Source: an uncultured Eggerthellaceae bacterium
GTDB lineage: Bacteria; Actinomycetota; Coriobacteriia; Coriobacteriales; Eggerthellaceae
Length of the DNA: 14,321 nucleotides
NCBI GenBank assembly: GCA_946631805.1
Contig: CAMPAJ010000013.1
Coordinates: forward strand, 1-14,321
Reading direction: 5' to 3'
This document shows positions 12,349-14,321 of this stretch, piece by piece (the first letter of the stretch is position 1; each line of letters opens with the position of its first letter). Made by a program: the position numbers and the translations under genes. The notes beneath the pieces were generated by a model. The model saw only the letters and a program-made list of their open reading frames with translations. It was not told the origin of the DNA and searched no databases.

Positions 12349-13707
12349 GTGGCACAATCAACTCGCGAACTCACCAGCGGGACAATCTGGAAGCAGATTC
12401 TCTCGTTTGCCGTACCCCTGCTGCTTGCAAGCCTCGTGCAGCTCCTGTACAACTTCGTCAACCAGATATTCGCCGGCCAGTTCATCGGAACGAGCGCTTC
12501 GGCGGCCATCGCCGCAAGTGGCCTGCTTGTTGCGTGCCTCGTGAACTTCTTCAACGGGCTCGGCGTGGGCGCGAGCGTCATCGTATCGCGCCATTTCGTG
12601 CAAAACGATCACGCTGATTACTCCAAGGCTTTGCACACCACGGCCGCACTTGCCATCATAGGCGGCTTCGCGCTCCTGGTCGTAGGCATCGTGTGCTCGC
12701 CTCTTTTCCTCGCTTGGCTGCAAACGCCGGCCTCCATTTTCGACGACGCCGTGCTGTACCTGCGCGTGTTCTTCATAAGCGCCATGCCCATGGTCATGTA
12801 CAACCTGTTTGCCGGCGTTATCCGCGCGCTCGGCAATTCAAAATCGCCCATGTACTACCAGCTCTTCGGCGGCCTGGTCAACCTCGGAGTCAACATCCTG
12901 CTCGTCAACATCATGGGACTTGGGCTCATAGGACCTGCCATCGCAACGGTATGCGCCCAGTTCCTTTGCGCGATCTGCGCGCTGCGTTACCTGCTCAAAC
13001 TCGACGACACGCATCGTCTTAGGCCATCGAAGATTCGGTTCGACGGGACCATGCTCTCTAAAATCCTGAAGATCGGCGTGCCTGCAGGCATCCAGATGAT
13101 GTCCATCACGTTGTCGAACCTTATCATCCAATCGCAAATCAACCTGCTCAGCGTCGAGGAAATCGCAGCATTTGCCTATTACTTCCAGCTCGAGAACTTT
13201 ATATACAACCCCATCGTAGCCATCGGACAGACTGTCATGGTGTTCGTGAGCCACAATTTGGCAGCGGAGCAGCCCGATCGCGCTCGCAAGGGTCTGCGTA
13301 TCTCCATAGGCATGGGACTCGGCGCAGCCATAGCCGTCGCAGCATTGTTCCTCGTCTTCGCACCGCAAGCGTTCAGCCTGTTCACGAACGATCCCACCGC
13401 CATCCAAGCCGGCGTAGCGGTCATGCAGACCACTTATCCGTTCTATTTCTTCTACGTATTCATCGAGGCGTTCAGCAATGCCGCCCGCGGATCGGGCCGC
13501 TCGTGGCAACCGATGGCCATCATCCTTGGCAATATGTGCGGTTTGCGCCTCGTGCTGCTGTTCTTCTTCGTAAACACGTTCGGCGGCATACGCTCCATCG
13601 CCGCCGTGTACCCGTTTACTTGGGCGGCAGCCGGCCTGATGCTCATGGCCTACTATTTCTTGAGCCACTGCATCGACAAGCCTGATTTTGCCGCGAAACG
13701 CGCCTAG
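12349..13707 (+). CDS. MATE-family multidrug/toxic compound efflux transporter
   Basis: A 452-residue polytopic membrane protein with about twelve hydrophobic segments in two related halves, the normal size and layout of MATE (NorM/DinF-like) exporters, which expel cationic or organic compounds by Na+ or H+ exchange. Recognisable parts are the opening PLLLASLVQLLYNFVNQIFAG, the cytoplasmic-side GLGVGASVIVSRHF, FAGVIRALGNSKSPMY at the end of helix 4, and the second-half counterpart FSNAARGSGRSWQPM. The start codon is GTG at 12349, supported by AGAAGGA nine bases upstream and by the family-like N-terminus (TSGTIWKQILSFAVPL); the next in-frame ATGs are inside the membrane domain. The substrate cannot be inferred. 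The gene sits 245 bases after the HMA gene beyond several hairpins, so it is probably a separate unit. The only following feature is a small TGGCGT / ACGCCA hairpin at 13747-13761. Confidence 0.95.
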   Translation: MAQSTRELTSGTIWKQILSFAVPLLLASLVQLLYNFVNQIFAGQFIGTSASAAIAASGLLVACLVNFFNGLGVGASVIVSRHFVQNDHADYSKALHTTAALAIIGGFALLVVGIVCSPLFLAWLQTPASIFDDAVLYLRVFFISAMPMVMYNLFAGVIRALGNSKSPMYYQLFGGLVNLGVNILLVNIMGLGLIGPAIATVCAQFLCAICALRYLLKLDDTHRLRPSKIRFDGTMLSKILKIGVPAGIQMMSITLSNLIIQSQINLLSVEEIAAFAYYFQLENFIYNPIVAIGQTVMVFVSHNLAAEQPDRARKGLRISIGMGLGAAIAVAALFLVFAPQAFSLFTNDPTAIQAGVAVMQTTYPFYFFYVFIEAFSNAARGSGRSWQPMAIILGNMCGLRLVLLFFFVNTFGGIRSIAAVYPFTWAAAGLMLMAYYFLSHCIDKPDFAAKRA

Positions 13708-13845
13708 AACGTTACCGTTCAGCCCTGGCAACCCCGATCAGGAGCATGGCGTTAAACGCCAGTGTTAACAACCCAAGAAACCTAATCTGCGAGAGCGTTG
13801 TTTAACGACGTTCTTGCCGCTATGGGCCCCGTTTCGTCTTGTATG

Positions 13846-13892
13846 CATAAAAGAAGCGCAGCCCGCGGGAAGGGAGGATACGGGCTGCGCTT
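13846..13892 (-). terminator. Rho-independent terminator of the last minus-strand gene
   Basis: On the minus strand AAGCGCAGCCCG and CGGGCTGCGCTT pair perfectly over 12 bases (13854-13892, 15-base loop) and are followed by CTTTTAT. It lies about 65 bases past the stop of the gene at 13957. Strong call. Confidence 0.85.
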
Positions 13893-13956
13893 GCAAGAAA
13901 GGTAGATTGGAGCAAGCAATCTACCGGTATGGGTGGGGCACGTAGTATGCCAGGCG

Positions 13957-14321
13957 CTATGCAACTCCTCGGCGTGCCTTAGCATCTTCGAACGACGCCT
14001 TGCTCGCCAAATCGCGCAAATCTTCAAACGTTGCTTCGGGCGTATAAGCACAGCAGATGGAATACAAATCCTCGTAGTTGAACGCTGGCTGAGTAATGTT
14101 CGAGGCGACTTCGTACTTCTCGTTGAAGTCTTCTTCGCTCGACGACGACCAGAAGTTCTGAACGATCTTGAACGCCTTTCCATTATCACGAAACGCCTGC
14201 GCATGTCCCGTTATCGCGTTGTACATGGCCACGAACGACGGGCCCACGAGCGAACCGTATTTGCCAACGAGGTAGTTCAAGCGCCCCTCGGCGAACAGGA
14301 GTTGGTTGTTCTGGCTATAGC
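13957..14321 (-). CDS. Hypothetical protein, C-terminal part (gene runs off the window end)
   Basis: The open frame has no stop between 14280 and the window edge, reading YSQNNQLLFAEGRLNYLVGKYG into the visible part, so a start within the window is not needed and the TTG at 14278 is probably internal. About 121 residues are visible. It is soluble and mostly helical, with no membrane segment or signal. Visible motifs include GSLVGPSFVAMYNAITGHAQAF, an acidic SSSSEEDF patch and a Cys pair in YSICCAYTPEATFEDL. The family is not recognised. A clear terminator follows. Confidence 0.75.
   Translation of the reverse strand, partial: YSQNNQLLFAEGRLNYLVGKYGSLVGPSFVAMYNAITGHAQAFRDNGKAFKIVQNFWSSSSEEDFNEKYEVASNITQPAFNYEDLYSICCAYTPEATFEDLRDLASKASFEDAKARRGVA

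Overview
The window reads as chromosomal DNA of a GC-rich anaerobic actinobacterium, most likely class Coriobacteriia (Eggerthellaceae-like). This rests on a type III glutamine synthetase, the one-step DapL lysine/DAP route, a double-cubane 2-hydroxyacyl-CoA-dehydratase-like reductase, a selenium/sulfur-type YedF and DUF3343 pair, strong G/C third-position bias, and clear Shine-Dalgarno sites. The assignment is inferred; there is no rRNA or tRNA to confirm it.

Bases 1-2615 (+) are a nitrogen-assimilation block: the 3' end of glnN (glutamine synthetase III), the ammonium channel amtB and a PII gene (glnK). A helically phased array of TTAAC/GTTTC half-sites lies upstream of amtB. Between amtB and glnK the ribosome-binding site and PII N-terminus occur three times in tandem. 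Bases 2761-4161 (+) carry purF. It converges on a minus-strand set, gltD, then dapF, then dapL (7975 down to 4305), that joins glutamate synthesis to meso-diaminopimelate synthesis. Most genes from 1 to 8000 therefore make or use glutamine, glutamate or ammonium.

Bases 8028-8140 hold a large inverted repeat between yedF and gltD. Next on the minus strand come yedF, a DUF3343 gene and a double-cubane reductase gene (10628 down to 8167), a set of Cys-rich proteins of the kind linked to selenium/sulfur handling in anaerobes. An unrecognised 168-residue protein follows (11563-11057, minus) with a clear rho-independent terminator.

From 11805 the plus strand has a strong promoter with an ArsR/SmtB-like operator driving a one-domain HMA metal-binding protein. 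A stretch dense in hairpins separates it from a MATE-family efflux gene (12349-13707). The window ends in the C-terminal part of an unrecognised minus-strand gene with its own terminator. No mobile-element genes, CRISPR arrays, tRNAs or rRNAs were seen. A short palindromic repeat (GAGTCG, 14-base loop, CGACTC) recurs in four intergenic gaps between 678 and 5587.
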